Notes: generated by a model not told the origin, from the sequence alone. A stretch of 64,000 nucleotides of DNA from Exiguobacterium acetylicum DSM 20416 (GCF_000702605.1 NZ_JNIR01000001.1:2932001-2996000); one strand, 5' to 3'; positions 46,938 through 56,644 are shown, numbered from the stretch's first letter. Program-made: numbers and translations.

Positions 46938-48454
46938 ATCCAGTGTTAATCGTATCAATCGTCGCGGTCGCATTGATCGTTGCGTTGATCGTCTTATTCA
47001 TTACGAAGTACCGAACAGTTGGTCCGGAAGAAGCGCTGATCGTATCGGGGAGTTATCTCGGAGGACGCAACGTCAATACCGATGAGTCCGGTAACCGGGT
47101 AAAAATCATTCGTGGTGGCGGGACGTTCGTGTTACCTGTCTTCCAACAAGCGACACCGCTAAGCTTGTTATCAAGTAAGCTTGAAGTCACGACACCCGAA
47201 GTCTACACGGAGCAAGGTGTACCGGTCATGGCAGACGGTACAGCGATCATCAAGATTGGTAGCTCAATTTCTGAAATTGCGACGGCAGCGGAGCAGTTCC
47301 TCGGAAAATCGAAAGAAGAGCGCGAAGGAGAAGCACGTGAAGTCCTCGAAGGACACTTGCGTTCGATTCTTGGATCGATGACAGTCGAAGAAATCTATAA
47401 GAACCGGGATAAGTTCTCGCAAGAAGTCCAGCGGGTCGCATCACAAGATCTTGCGAAGATGGGACTCGTCATTGTTTCGTTTACGATCAAAGACGTCCGT
47501 GACAAGAACGGATACTTAGAATCACTTGGGAAACCGCGGATCGCACAGGTTCGCCGTGATGCCGACATCGCAACGGCAGACGCGGAAAAAGAGACACGCA
47601 TCAAACGGGCGGAAGCTTCAAAAGATGCGAAAAAAGCAGAACTCGAACGTGCAACGGAAATCGCTGAAGCGGAAAAAGAAAATCAGTTGAAGATGGCAGA
47701 TTATCGCCGCGAACAAGATATCGCGAAGGCGAAAGCCGACCAAGCGTATGATCTCGAAAACGCACGTGCGCAACAAGAAGTCACGGAGCAACAGATGCAG
47801 ATCAAAATCATCGAGCGTCAAAAACAAATCGAGCTTGAAGAACGCGAGATTCTCCGTCGTGAGAAACAATACGACGCGGAAGTCAAAAAACGCGCCGATG
47901 CCGATCGTTACTCGATTGAGCAGGCTGCCCAAGCGGATCGTGCGAAGCAATATGCGGAAGCAGATGCAACGAAATACCGGATCGAGGCATCAGCAAAAGC
48001 GGATGCAGAACGAATTCGTCTGGATGGTCTTGCGAAAGCGGACGCGGAGCGGGCACAAGGGGAAACGGAAGCGGACATCATTCGTTTGAAGGGTCTTGCG
48101 GAAGCAGAAGCAAAAGAAAAAATCGCGCAAGCGTTCGAGCAATTCGGACAAGCGGCGATTCTCGACATGGTCATTCGGATGATGCCAGAGTACGCAAAAG
48201 AAATTGCAGCACCACTCGGCAACATCGATAAAATCACAGTCGTTGATACAGGTAGTGGTGAAGGGGGCGGTGCGAACCGTGTCACCGGTTACGCAACGGA
48301 TTTGATGGCATCACTGCAAGAGACATTAAAGGCGTCGTCAGGATTAGATGTCAAAGAGTTGATTGAGAACTTCTCCGGTAAAGGAACAGCAAAACCGTTG
48401 ACGGTCAACTTGAATTCCCATGATGCGGTGGCAGCGTCGAAAACAGAAGACTGA
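46934..48454 (+). CDS. floT: Flotillin (SPFH/band-7 membrane scaffold protein)
   Basis: A 506-residue flotillin. One N-terminal membrane segment (about 4-24) is followed by the SPFH domain (about 30-220; YRTVGPEEALIVSG) and a long Glu/Ala/Lys-rich coiled coil (about 215-400) with EADIIRLKGLAEAEAKEKI. It oligomerises and organises membrane microdomains. The ATG at 46934 has AAAGGAG. Order NfeD-flotillin matches yuaF-yuaG. The stop overlaps the next gene by one base. Confidence 0.95.
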   Translation: MNPVLIVSIVAVALIVALIVLFITKYRTVGPEEALIVSGSYLGGRNVNTDESGNRVKIIRGGGTFVLPVFQQATPLSLLSSKLEVTTPEVYTEQGVPVMADGTAIIKIGSSISEIATAAEQFLGKSKEEREGEAREVLEGHLRSILGSMTVEEIYKNRDKFSQEVQRVASQDLAKMGLVIVSFTIKDVRDKNGYLESLGKPRIAQVRRDADIATADAEKETRIKRAEASKDAKKAELERATEIAEAEKENQLKMADYRREQDIAKAKADQAYDLENARAQQEVTEQQMQIKIIERQKQIELEEREILRREKQYDAEVKKRADADRYSIEQAAQADRAKQYAEADATKYRIEASAKADAERIRLDGLAKADAERAQGETEADIIRLKGLAEAEAKEKIAQAFEQFGQAAILDMVIRMMPEYAKEIAAPLGNIDKITVVDTGSGEGGGANRVTGYATDLMASLQETLKASSGLDVKELIENFSGKGTAKPLTVNLNSHDAVAASKTED

Positions 48455-48864
48455 TGGCGATCCGCGTCTTATTGATTGTGTTCGCACTCCTGCTTTTTCA
48501 TGTCGTACGGCCACTTCCATGGTATGCACTGGCGGTATTAGGCGGCGTCATCGGCATCATCAAAGGGTACACATCAGATGACGGAATCGCGAATATATTC
48601 AATATAAAGAAGGTATCTTACTCACTTTACAATCGACAAACACGTCAGGAAGCCGTTCTCGCTTTGATGTGCAGTCTGTTGACGGTCGACTTCCCGTATT
48701 GGTTCGCTGGGGTGACGACAGGAATCACGTGGCGTGACGTCGGATACGTTGGGTTCGAAGTAGTGTCGACACTTCTGTTCGCTTATGTTTTATTCCGTTT
48801 CTTATGTCTGAATCTATTTCGACCATTCTTGGAGTCTGAAAGAAGGGAGCAAAGAAATGGATAG
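48454..48864 (+). CDS. Hypothetical membrane protein in the flotillin operon
   Basis: A 136-residue protein not recognised. It has hydrophobic segments near 3-20, 24-40, 66-88 and 95-118, and a charged end (ESERREQRNG). Its ATG overlaps the flotillin stop (TGATGG), so expression should be coupled. It may serve the microdomain complex, but only position supports this. Confidence 0.75.
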   Translation: MAIRVLLIVFALLLFHVVRPLPWYALAVLGGVIGIIKGYTSDDGIANIFNIKKVSYSLYNRQTRQEAVLALMCSLLTVDFPYWFAGVTTGITWRDVGYVGFEVVSTLLFAYVLFRFLCLNLFRPFLESERREQRNG

Positions 48865-49072
48865 TTTATTTCTACTGCAAGAGCGTTGGATGCTGTTGCT
48901 TCCGTTCCTCGTCGTCTTCTTGATTAACGTCGGGCTATTGACTGCCCTTCTGAAGAAGCGACGTGATTTACCGAAGCTGTTAGTCTTCGGAATGGGTGGG
49001 ATGGCGATCGTGTTCATCGTCTCTTCGCTTGGATTGAGCATGGCACTGCTGTTTTTCGGATACAATTCATAA
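48857..49072 (+). CDS. Small hypothetical membrane protein, last gene of the flotillin operon
   Basis: A 71-residue protein with two membrane helices (about 13-33 and 43-66) joined by a basic loop KKRRDLPK. AAGGGAG lies before the ATG inside the end of the previous gene, with 8 nt overlap. Not recognised. A terminator follows. Confidence 0.72.
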   Translation: MDSLFLLQERWMLLLPFLVVFLINVGLLTALLKKRRDLPKLLVFGMGGMAIVFIVSSLGLSMALLFFGYNS

Positions 49073-49073
49073 A

Positions 49074-49114
49074 AAAACGGGGCAGGCTCTAAACAGAGTC
49101 TGCCCGTTTTGTCG
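49074..49114. terminator. Terminator between the flotillin operon and degV
   Basis: AACGGGGCAGGCTCT pairs with AGAGTCTGCCCGTT with one bulge and one G-U pair. A/T runs flank both sides, so it can serve the convergent genes. Confidence 0.8.
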
Positions 49115-49139
49115 TACTATAGGATAGGAATGAGTGCCA

Positions 49140-49988
49140 TTAACGTGGAAGGTCATACCCAATGACGACGAGTCCCGGACCTGTATGTGAACCGATCGCC
49201 GCGCCAGCAATCGTCAAGATGACTTCGCTTGGTGAAAAATGAGCTTCAATCAATTGTTTTAACTGTTCTGCCCGTTCGATCGAATCCCCGTGACCGATCA
49301 TGATCCGGTGTCCGTCAATCGCTGGACGTGCTTCTTCCATCCACTCGACGATCCGGTTCATGACTTTTTTCTGACCGCGGATTTTTTCTTTTGGAATCAA
49401 CTTTCCGTCTTCGACTGTCAAGAGTGGCAAAATCGATAAGAGACCACCAATAAAGGCACTGGCACGAGAAACGCGTCCACCGCGCATCAAATATTCAAGT
49501 GATTCGACTGTAAACAGATGACGAATCGTATTTACCTTGGCTTCAGCGTAAGCCACTGTTTCTTCGAACGAATGCGTTTGTGCGTATTCTGCGACGTCGA
49601 GAACGAACAATCCTTGTCCTGTTGAAGCTGTTTTCGTATCGAGTACCAGGTAAGGAACGTTCGGATACTTTTCGGCGAGTTCATCTGCGAGCATCTTCGC
49701 TGTTTGATACGTTCCTGATAATTCGCTCGAGAAAGCGAGGTAGAGGAAGGGGTCCCCTTGTTCAAAGTGACGCGTGAACACCTCGACCATCCGGCTGACT
49801 TCGACCTGGAATGTCTTCGGTGCTGCACCGTCACGCATCTTATCATACAGTTGCTTCGGAGATATCGATTCTCCATCGAAGAACGTGTCTTCGTCGATCA
49901 ATACGCCGAACGGCATGACCGTAAAATCATATGCATCTAACATGTCTTTTGGTGCATCAGCACCACTGTCTGTGATCAATCGGATCAT
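49140..49988 (-). CDS. DegV-family fatty acid-binding protein
   Basis: A 282-residue DegV protein. ITDSGADAPKDML (4-16), YLAFSSELSGTYQTAKM and MRGGRVSRASAFIGGLL are the family blocks. Such proteins bind a fatty acid and serve the fatty acid kinase FakA as FakB; no fakA is in the window. The ATG at 49988 is 8 nt after AAAGGAG; a GTG directly before it is an alternative. It lies 16 nt after lipL on the same strand. Confidence 0.9.
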   Translation of the reverse strand: MIRLITDSGADAPKDMLDAYDFTVMPFGVLIDEDTFFDGESISPKQLYDKMRDGAAPKTFQVEVSRMVEVFTRHFEQGDPFLYLAFSSELSGTYQTAKMLADELAEKYPNVPYLVLDTKTASTGQGLFVLDVAEYAQTHSFEETVAYAEAKVNTIRHLFTVESLEYLMRGGRVSRASAFIGGLLSILPLLTVEDGKLIPKEKIRGQKKVMNRIVEWMEEARPAIDGHRIMIGHGDSIERAEQLKQLIEAHFSPSEVILTIAGAAIGSHTGPGLVVIGYDLPR

Positions 49989-50004
49989 CACGTTCTCTCC
50001 TTTC

Positions 50005-50826
50005 TTAACCTAGGGCTTTTTCGTTTCGATCAAGCATTCGACTCAAGTTGACGCCGAATCGTTCGTTCTCGAGTTCCGTCAACGTCGCGGGCGTCAAAGC
50101 AGCGCCGAGCGCAAGTAACGCTTCATATGCACGACGTAAGCACTCCTCGACCGTCAAGGAGGTACCGAGCAGTTCCTCGAGTGACGCCATTGTTTCCGGC
50201 ACGACGGTCGGGTAGACGAATTTCGTCGACTCACCTTGAAGCGCTGCCGCGTAAAAGTCACGGACTAAAGCGGCGCGTTGACTTCCACTTCCGTTGACAC
50301 AAAGGTAGATTTGAACGGCAACTCCGCCACGAACACGACGCTGGGAGATACCAGCGAATTTTTTACCGGCAATCGATAAGTCATAAGAACCGGGACAATA
50401 CGATCCGACGACTTCACCAGCGACGATCGCGTCTGTTTCTTGCGCGAACATACGACGGACGAGCGCAAGCATCGCTTCGTAACCACTGTCGATATCGATG
50501 CCGCCGCGTTCCGGTAGGACGAGTGAAATATTTAAAACACCGGCGTCGAGGACGACGGCAAGACCACCTGAATTACGGACGACGGGCGAGAAACCATGTT
50601 CATGCAGAACGGATACACCGTCAGCAAGATGAGGAAGACGGGCATCCTGGATGCCGAGGACGACAGTTTCGTGGTGAATCCAAGAGCGGAGTGCTGCTCC
50701 TTCTGTCGCAACGGAAGCACATAATGTGTCGTCCATCGCAAACGATTGTGTCGCATGGAAAGCAGTTCCGAGTGACGTTTGATCAAAAATACGATAATGT
50801 TCTTGTTTTAAGAGTTCGATTCCCAT
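50005..50826 (-). CDS. lipL: Octanoyl-[GcvH]:protein N-octanoyltransferase
   Basis: A 273-residue member of the BPL/LPL fold. [18 protein letters not shown] and [20 protein letters not shown] (141-160) contain the catalytic Cys 144 and conserved Lys 155 of LipL (YwfL). It moves octanoyl groups from GcvH to the E2 subunits of dehydrogenases in lipoate assembly. AAAGGA precedes the ATG; an extended -10 TGCTATAAT lies upstream (50860-50868). Together with ywfO next door it mirrors the Bacillus ywf region. Confidence 0.92.
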   Translation of the reverse strand: MGIELLKQEHYRIFDQTSLGTAFHATQSFAMDDTLCASVATEGAALRSWIHHETVVLGIQDARLPHLADGVSVLHEHGFSPVVRNSGGLAVVLDAGVLNISLVLPERGGIDIDSGYEAMLALVRRMFAQETDAIVAGEVVGSYCPGSYDLSIAGKKFAGISQRRVRGGVAVQIYLCVNGSGSQRAALVRDFYAAALQGESTKFVYPTVVPETMASLEELLGTSLTVEECLRRAYEALLALGAALTPATLTELENERFGVNLSRMLDRNEKALG

Positions 50827-50971
50827 AGGCTCGTTCCTTTATTGTAGATTTGCGACATCATTATAGCACAGGGTGTGTAAAGTTTCTGTGCGAAGCGACG
50901 CGGGAGACAGGAATCCCAGGAAACAAAACCGAACAACAACGACATAGACTCGATTTAAAGGAGAGAAACAT

Positions 50972-52279
50972 ATGTATCAATCATTAGGACAATTAAAGGA
51001 AACGAAGGTCTTCAAAGATCCCGTTCATCGGTATATCTATGTCAGCGATCAGTTGATTTGGCAATTAATCGGGACACGTGAATTTCAGCGACTACGCCGG
51101 ATCAAGCAACTGGGGACATCCTTTTTGACGTTTCACGGGGCGGAACACACACGGTTCCATCATTCGCTTGGTGTTTACGAAATCACGCGGCAACTGATCG
51201 ACGTCTTCAACGGTCGCGCCGACTGGGACGATCAATACCGGGAGTTGACACTGGCTGCAGCCCTCTTACACGATGTCGGACACGGGCCGTTTTCGCACGC
51301 GTTTGAGAATGTCTTTGGTGTTGACCACGAGACGTGGACGGAGCGGATCATCCTCGGGGACACGGAAATCAAAAAAGTCCTCGACCAAGTCGGAGACGGA
51401 TTCGCGGAAGAAGTAGCGTCGATCATCAACAAGACGCATCCGAATCAATTGCTTGTCACGATGATTAGTTCACAACTCGACGTCGACCGGATGGATTACT
51501 TATTGCGCGATGCGCACTTTGCTGGTGTCAGCTACGGAAAATTCGATCTCGAACGGATGCTTCGTGTATTGCGTCCGGCGCCGAATCAGATGGTCGTCAA
51601 ACAGTCGGGGATGCATTCAATCGAAGACTACATCATGCGCCGGTATCAGATGTATTGGCAAGTCTACCTGCATCCGGTAACACGATCGAGTGATTACCTA
51701 TTAAAAGCCATTCTCGAACGGGCGCAGGAGTTGTACCTGTCCGGTTATCCGTTTGCGATTGCACCGGTCCATTTGATGCCGTTGTTTGATCAGAAGATGG
51801 AGTTGCGTGATTTCCTTGGGCTCGATGAGACGATCGTCTACTTTTATTTTCAGCAGTGGGCGAATGAGCAGGATCCAATCCTTGCTGATCTCTCGAGGCG
51901 ATTCGTTGACCGGAAGTTGTTCAAGTATGTTGATTATCCGGCTGAAAAACGTGAACTCGTCCACGATAAACTGTGTGAGTTGTTTGAGGCGATCGGCTTG
52001 AATCCGACCTATTATCTGCTTGAAGATAAACTCAGTCGTCTTCCTTACGATTTATATGGAGACAACGGGGAAATCAGCAAACAACCGATCATGTTACAGA
52101 TGAAGGATGGACAGATGAAAGAAATTTCGCAAGTCTCACCACTCGTTCAAGCCATCGCCACATCACGCCAGACTGATGAGAAGCTGTTCTTCCCGCAAGA
52201 AATTCTGCACGACTTGCGCGAACATGCGAACGAGAAGATGCAAATCGACCAATTATTGACTGGCAGCGTGACGTCATGA
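50972..52279 (+). CDS. ywfO: HD-domain phosphohydrolase (YwfO, dNTP triphosphohydrolase-like)
   Basis: A 435-residue protein. FQRLRRIKQLGTSFLTFHGA with TRFHHSLGVYEI gives the first His; LLHDVGHGPFSHAFE the HD pair and a second His; QLDVDRMDYLLRDA the final Asp. This is the SAMHD1/YwfO type, likely splitting dNTPs. AAGGAGAG precedes the ATG. It overlaps the next gene by 4 nt. Confidence 0.93.
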   Translation: MYQSLGQLKETKVFKDPVHRYIYVSDQLIWQLIGTREFQRLRRIKQLGTSFLTFHGAEHTRFHHSLGVYEITRQLIDVFNGRADWDDQYRELTLAAALLHDVGHGPFSHAFENVFGVDHETWTERIILGDTEIKKVLDQVGDGFAEEVASIINKTHPNQLLVTMISSQLDVDRMDYLLRDAHFAGVSYGKFDLERMLRVLRPAPNQMVVKQSGMHSIEDYIMRRYQMYWQVYLHPVTRSSDYLLKAILERAQELYLSGYPFAIAPVHLMPLFDQKMELRDFLGLDETIVYFYFQQWANEQDPILADLSRRFVDRKLFKYVDYPAEKRELVHDKLCELFEAIGLNPTYYLLEDKLSRLPYDLYGDNGEISKQPIMLQMKDGQMKEISQVSPLVQAIATSRQTDEKLFFPQEILHDLREHANEKMQIDQLLTGSVTS

Positions 52280-53133
52280 TATCGTCCGCTGTCCTAACAA
52301 AAATCTTGCAACAGCTTGGACGGGAGGGAGGAGAGGTCGAAGTCCTAAAAGGCGCGACTTCCTCCCTCGTTTTGCGAGTCGGTGAGGGAATTCTTCGCGT
52401 CCATACGAATCAAGACTGGTTGCGAGAAGAACCTGACCTCGTCTTACATGAAGTATTTGCGTTACAAGCAGCAGGTGATTTGGCACCAGATGTACTGGAC
52501 TATCAAGCGGATGTCAGGGACGAAATACCGCCGTGGTTATATATGACCCGCTCGCCGGGAGAGATCCGAATCGATCAGGTGGATGAGCGATATGTCGAAC
52601 GATTGGCGCGTACGCTTGCTGCGATCCATGCACTACCGATACCAGAATCGCGTTATGTCTATCAACCGTATACGACGGAACGTCACGTCCCGACGTGGAC
52701 GCAGCATTCGGAGAGATGGCGTCAGCTACTGGCGATCGAACCGGTCGAAAGTCAACGTATTCGTTTCATTCATCGGGATTTTCATCCGGTCAATGTGTTA
52801 TACGAAATAAATGAAACGTGCCATACGATTGATTGGGTGAATGCGTGTGTAGGACCCATTGAAGTCGACCTTGCGCATTGTCGTTTGAATCTTGCCTTGC
52901 TCGAATCTGTTGAGATAGCGGATCATTTTTTAAAAAGTTACTGCGAGCAGACGAAACATTCCTACGATCACGCATGGGATATTCGGGCTGTTTTTGATTT
53001 TGGACCTGAAACGATTGACGTCTATCCGGGGTGGAAAGCATATGGAAGGCAAAACCTTAGTCAGGACAATGTTCGGGAACGCTTGGAAAAGTTTGTCTTG
53101 AAAGTCTATGAAAATAACGAAAGCGGTTACTAA
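52276..53133 (+). CDS. Aminoglycoside phosphotransferase-fold protein
   Basis: A 285-residue APH-like kinase. The catalytic loop IHRDFHPVNVLY (about 170-181) and metal site IDWVNACVGPIEVDLA are present, while the N-terminal lobe is less conserved. Such proteins phosphorylate small alcohols or antibiotics; the substrate is unknown and resistance cannot be claimed. It starts in the ywfO stop (ATGA), so it is translationally coupled. Confidence 0.82.
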   Translation: MISSAVLTKILQQLGREGGEVEVLKGATSSLVLRVGEGILRVHTNQDWLREEPDLVLHEVFALQAAGDLAPDVLDYQADVRDEIPPWLYMTRSPGEIRIDQVDERYVERLARTLAAIHALPIPESRYVYQPYTTERHVPTWTQHSERWRQLLAIEPVESQRIRFIHRDFHPVNVLYEINETCHTIDWVNACVGPIEVDLAHCRLNLALLESVEIADHFLKSYCEQTKHSYDHAWDIRAVFDFGPETIDVYPGWKAYGRQNLSQDNVRERLEKFVLKVYENNESGY

Positions 53134-53255
53134 ATGAACTTTTCCTCTTGTAGTTCTTCGGAATATTGATTATTCTATTACTTGGAAAGAGATTAAACGT
53201 CAGACATCGTACGAATGTACAACTGATAAACAACTAATAGATAGAGGGGTACTTC

Positions 53256-54433
53256 ATGAAATATCTTATCGCACTACTCGGACTGGCTATCGTTTTCGGC
53301 TTGGCACTCCTTGTCAGCAGTAACCGTAAAGGCATCAAATTGAAACCGCTTGCGGTCATGCTAGTTCTTCAGCTCGTACTTGGGTTCATTTTACTCAATA
53401 CATCGTTCGGATATATCGTCATTCGTGGCGTCGCGAAAGTCTTTGAAAACTGCTTAGTTATGCGGCGATCGGAATTGATTTCGTCTTCGGTGGTTTAGCG
53501 AACGAAGGCGCACAACCATTCTTCATCAATGTCTTGCTCCCAATCGTCTTCATCTCTGCTTTGATCGGGATTCTACAATTCACGAAGATTTTACCACTCT
53601 TAATGCGCGGTATCGGTTTCGTCCTATCAAAAGTCAACGGTATGGGACGTCTTGAGTCTTACAACGCGGTTGCTTCAGCTGCGATCGGACAATCAGAAGT
53701 ATTCATCACAGTCAAAAAACAAATCGGTCAATTACCAGCAAACCGCCTCTACACATTGTGTGCGTCAGCGATGTCGACGGTTTCGATGTCAATCGTCGGT
53801 GCATACATGACGATGGTAGAACCGAAATATGTCGTTACAGCAATCGTCTTGAACTTGTTCGGTGGTTTCATGATCGTCTCGATCATCAACCCGTACACGG
53901 TTGATCCGGAAGAAGATATTCTTGAAATCGTCGAAGAAAAACAAACGTTCTTCGAGATGCTCGGCGAATACATCATGGATGGATTCAAAGTCGCAATCAT
54001 CGTTGGTGCAATGTTGATCGGTTACAATGCCTTGATCGGAATGGTCAACGATATCTTCTTGATGGTTCTAAACATCTCGTTCCAAGAAATCCTCGGATAC
54101 ATCTTTGCACCGTTCGCTTTCATCATGGGTATTCCATGGGCGGAAGCTGTCAGTGCCGGTAGTGTCATGGCAACGAAGTTGATCACGAACGAATTCGTTG
54201 CGATGTTGAGTCTTCCAGAATACTCAAAAGAATTCTCGGAGCGTACACTCGGAATCGTGTCTGTCTTCTTGATCTCGTTTGCGAACTTCTCGTCAATCGG
54301 AATCATCGCTGGTGCGGTTAAAGGATTGAACGACCGCCAAGGAAGCGTTGCAGCTAGTTTTGGTCTGAAGTTACTCTACGGCGCAACACTCGTCAGTGTC
54401 TTGACGGCAATCGTCGTCAGCGTCTTGCTGTAA
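53256..54433 (+). pseudogene. nupC: NupC-type nucleoside transporter with a frameshift
   Basis: Two pieces make one concentrative nucleoside transporter of about 392 residues. The first frame (53256 onward, MKYLIALLGLAIVFGLALLV) is correct to GVAKVFE. After GAAAAC at 53444-53450 the frame is lost; adding one A to the AAAA run at 53446-53449 restores [20 protein letters not shown] and continues to VVSVLL at 54433 without interruption. Everything else is intact, including [10 protein letters not shown]. This is either a recent one-base deletion or a sequencing error in a homopolymer. Confidence 0.88.
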
Positions 54434-54448
54434 TCGTTACACATATGA

Positions 54449-54484
54449 AAGAGCAATGGATCTGCTGATCCATTGCTCTTTTTG
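54449..54484. terminator. Terminator between nupC and the NAD-binding protein
   Basis: AAGAGCAATGGATC-TGCT-GATCCATTGCTCTT, a perfect 14-bp stem followed by T on the plus strand and a shorter T run on the minus strand. Confidence 0.9.
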
Positions 54485-54488
54485 TTTT

Positions 54489-55133
54489 TCACTCAGTTGA
54501 TCCATGCGAAGCAATCCCGACACGGACCCGATGATGTGTTCCGTCACGATAGACTTCGTAAGCGAACTGCGCGACGTTTTCTCGGGGAATCGGACCTGTT
54601 GGTGCAGTGAAGCGTGTCGTCTCGATCAAGAGGTCGTCAGCAGCAAGTGCGTTGTCTTCCGTCAGTTGTGTTGGACAGATGACGGTGAAGTCGACGTCTG
54701 CATCCTTTAACGTCAGATAAGCTTTCAAGTGATCCTCTGCTGCAATCGTCGAGCGGCGACGGGACTCACTCGATTGGAAACGATACTTCCCAGGTTCTTC
54801 TGACGCATCGAGAATGCCTGCTGTACCAATGAAGACAATTCGTTCGATGCCTGCTTCCTTCATCTTCGTGACGAGATGTGGAATCGCTGTCGAAAGGACC
54901 TGTTGTTGATCAGTTCCGAGACAACTGAAGACAGCGGTACTTCCTGCGAGTGCCTGTTCGAGATTGTCCGGGTTGGTCGCATCTCCTGTCAGGATATGAA
55001 GGCGATCGTGAACGGGTAAGTCCGGTGACGTGGAACGCACAAGTGCTTGGACATCATAGCCGTCTTCTAATAACCGATCAATTAAAGGGCGACCCGTTCG
55101 ACCGGTCGCACCAAGTACAGTAACAGTAGTCAT
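54489..55133 (-). CDS. NAD(P)H-binding protein (atypical SDR)
   Basis: A 214-residue Rossmann protein with GATGRTGRPLI (8-18), typical of the NmrA/BLVRB-like atypical SDRs. FIGTAGILDA follows at mid-length. The TGxxGxxG nucleotide site suits NADP(H). The reaction is not known. The ATG at 55133 is preceded by AAGGAGG. It lies downstream of the tautomerase gene with a terminator between. Confidence 0.85.
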   Translation of the reverse strand: MTTVTVLGATGRTGRPLIDRLLEDGYDVQALVRSTSPDLPVHDRLHILTGDATNPDNLEQALAGSTAVFSCLGTDQQQVLSTAIPHLVTKMKEAGIERIVFIGTAGILDASEEPGKYRFQSSESRRRSTIAAEDHLKAYLTLKDADVDFTVICPTQLTEDNALAADDLLIETTRFTAPTGPIPRENVAQFAYEVYRDGTHHRVRVGIASHGSTE

Positions 55134-55165
55134 GAGAATTCCTCCTTAAAGATCAAGTAGATGGG

Positions 55166-55199
55166 AAAAAGAGACGTGCGGTAGCGACCGGACGTCTCT
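55166..55199 (-). terminator. Terminator of the tautomerase gene
   Basis: AGAGACGT and ACGTCTCT enclose an inner CGGT/ACCG stem, and a T run follows on the minus strand. Confidence 0.82.
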
Positions 55200-55205
55200 T
55201 GTTGT

Positions 55206-55391
55206 TTATTTATCAGCGAACATGACGCCAGCTTGACCGTAATCTGTTTTTTCCATCTCTTCGATGAAGACCGTAATGTTTTCTTTTGGAGCATTTGTCG
55301 TTTCCGACACCGCTTCCGTAACTTTTTCAATCAAAGCACGTTTTTGTTCGACTGTACGACCCGATAACATTTTAACCGTAACATATGGCAT
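55206..55391 (-). CDS. 4-oxalocrotonate tautomerase family protein
   Basis: A 61-residue enzyme of normal length. The essential Pro is residue 2 after the initiator (MPYVTVKM) and is exposed when Met is removed. KRALIEKVTEAVSETTNAPK is typical of the family. It catalyses keto-enol changes; the physiological substrate is unknown. AGAGGGGG precedes the ATG at 55391; the upstream extension is not coding. Confidence 0.92.
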   Translation of the reverse strand: MPYVTVKMLSGRTVEQKRALIEKVTEAVSETTNAPKENITVFIEEMEKTDYGQAGVMFADK

Positions 55392-55559
55392 GACTTCATT
55401 TCCCCCTCTAGCTTGATGACGATACGCCATCAGTATAGCGCATTCGATAGGGGATTCGTCAATTCGAACATCGTTTTCGAAAAAGAAGGGTATAAGGTAG
55501 GAGCTATTCTTGTCGGAAGCGAAGGTAGTCATACACATACGGCAGAAAAGGAGAGACAT

Positions 55560-56084
55560 ATGGACGCAATCATACGGAAGAAGATTCATACGTTACTGAT
55601 TTTTGATCGGGCGTTATCGGAGGATACGAATTATCCGTTGTCTGGTGCAAAAGGACTCGAAGTCGCAGATATCGTCTTTGAACAGAACATTCCATTCGGA
55701 CGACTCGTAACGGATAAAGAACTCGCTCAACTGCTGAATCAAAAAGAGGCAAAGCGATACGGGATGTTGACGTTGCTTGAAGACGATGTGCGTTTCAAAC
55801 CGTTGTTTCAAAATCGAAAACCAACAGCCGACATGGAAGAAGAGGTCGAGGCGAAAGTGCGAGAACTGGCGCATCAGTTACGTGCGATTCGGTCGCGGTG
55901 TTCTTCACTGGAACGTCTTTTCTTGTTCGGTCGTGCGGCGCAAACCCTGTTTGACCGCGCTTTGCTTCATCTCGAAGAGGTCAATCCTCCGGCGCATGAG
56001 GAGATTGCGTCCATGACGTGTTACCGTCTCCCGACGATTCGCCGAGCATCAGAGGAACAATTACAGTTACTTCGTTACGAGTGA
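55560..56084 (+). CDS. Hypothetical protein, 174 residues
   Basis: I do not recognise this family. The start is ATG 55560 with AAAAGGAGAG close upstream. The protein is soluble and charged: an N-terminal part (MDAIIRKKIHTLLIFDRALS), then a helical stretch (about 90-140; EEEVEAKVRELAHQLRAIRS) that may form a coiled coil. No cysteine motif or nucleotide site is evident. It is followed 65 nt later by ywhD with its own promoter. Confidence 0.72.
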   Translation: MDAIIRKKIHTLLIFDRALSEDTNYPLSGAKGLEVADIVFEQNIPFGRLVTDKELAQLLNQKEAKRYGMLTLLEDDVRFKPLFQNRKPTADMEEEVEAKVRELAHQLRAIRSRCSSLERLFLFGRAAQTLFDRALLHLEEVNPPAHEEIASMTCYRLPTIRRASEEQLQLLRYE

Positions 56085-56088
56085 CTGG

Positions 56089-56116
56089 TTGCAGACACCT
56101 CGGAATACGGTATGAT
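56089..56116 (+). promoter_or_regulatory. Promoter of ywhD
   Basis: TTGCAG (56089-56094), 16 nt, TATGAT (56111-56116), 34 nt before the start codon. Confidence 0.65.
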
Positions 56117-56149
56117 AGAAGCAACAGGATTAAAAGGGGACAAAACACG

Positions 56150-56644
56150 ATGGAAAAAAAGATTAACTTCAATATCATTTCAGATAACTCTACAGACGGT
56201 CACGGAGGATTTGGTGTCGGAACACTCAGCTTAAATAGTATGTCACCCGTCATCATTTCTCCGGAAGACGGCGAAGCTTACATTGATATGGGCGCGATGC
56301 ACGCGAAAGCAGCAATCGAGAAACGCGTCAAGTTCACGACAGATAAAGCCGATACGCCAAACGGTAAACTGTACTGGATCGTCTGGGTGACGGTCGGTCG
56401 TAAGCCAGAAGGATTCTATTACGGCGGTGTCGCTGCCTGCGATCTGCTAGTCGATGCGGAAGCGCGTCGCGGGTTCAAGATTCTCGCTGATCACGTCAAT
56501 AAGATGGATAAATCCCTTAAAGGACGGATCGTCGTCGATCACATGGATGAGCGTTCAAAGGAATTGTTGCGTGATTTCTTGCAGACACATAAACCTGAGA
56601 TGTGGGAAAATGCTGACGCTGCTTTACATGAAGCGTTGGTCTAA
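56150..56644 (+). CDS. ywhD: YwhD family protein
   Basis: A 164-residue soluble protein resembling Bacillus YwhD. FNIISDNSTDGHGGFGVGTL (7-26) and KLYWIVWVTVGRKPEGFYYG are its marked blocks. The function is unknown to me. AAAAGGGG lies before the ATG at 56150. It has its own promoter and a strong terminator. Confidence 0.85.
   Translation: MEKKINFNIISDNSTDGHGGFGVGTLSLNSMSPVIISPEDGEAYIDMGAMHAKAAIEKRVKFTTDKADTPNGKLYWIVWVTVGRKPEGFYYGGVAACDLLVDAEARRGFKILADHVNKMDKSLKGRIVVDHMDERSKELLRDFLQTHKPEMWENADAALHEALV

Noticed and set aside
52276-53133. Antibiotic resistance gene call for the APH-fold protein
   Set aside because: The fold covers many small-molecule kinases and no resistance-specific motif is visible.
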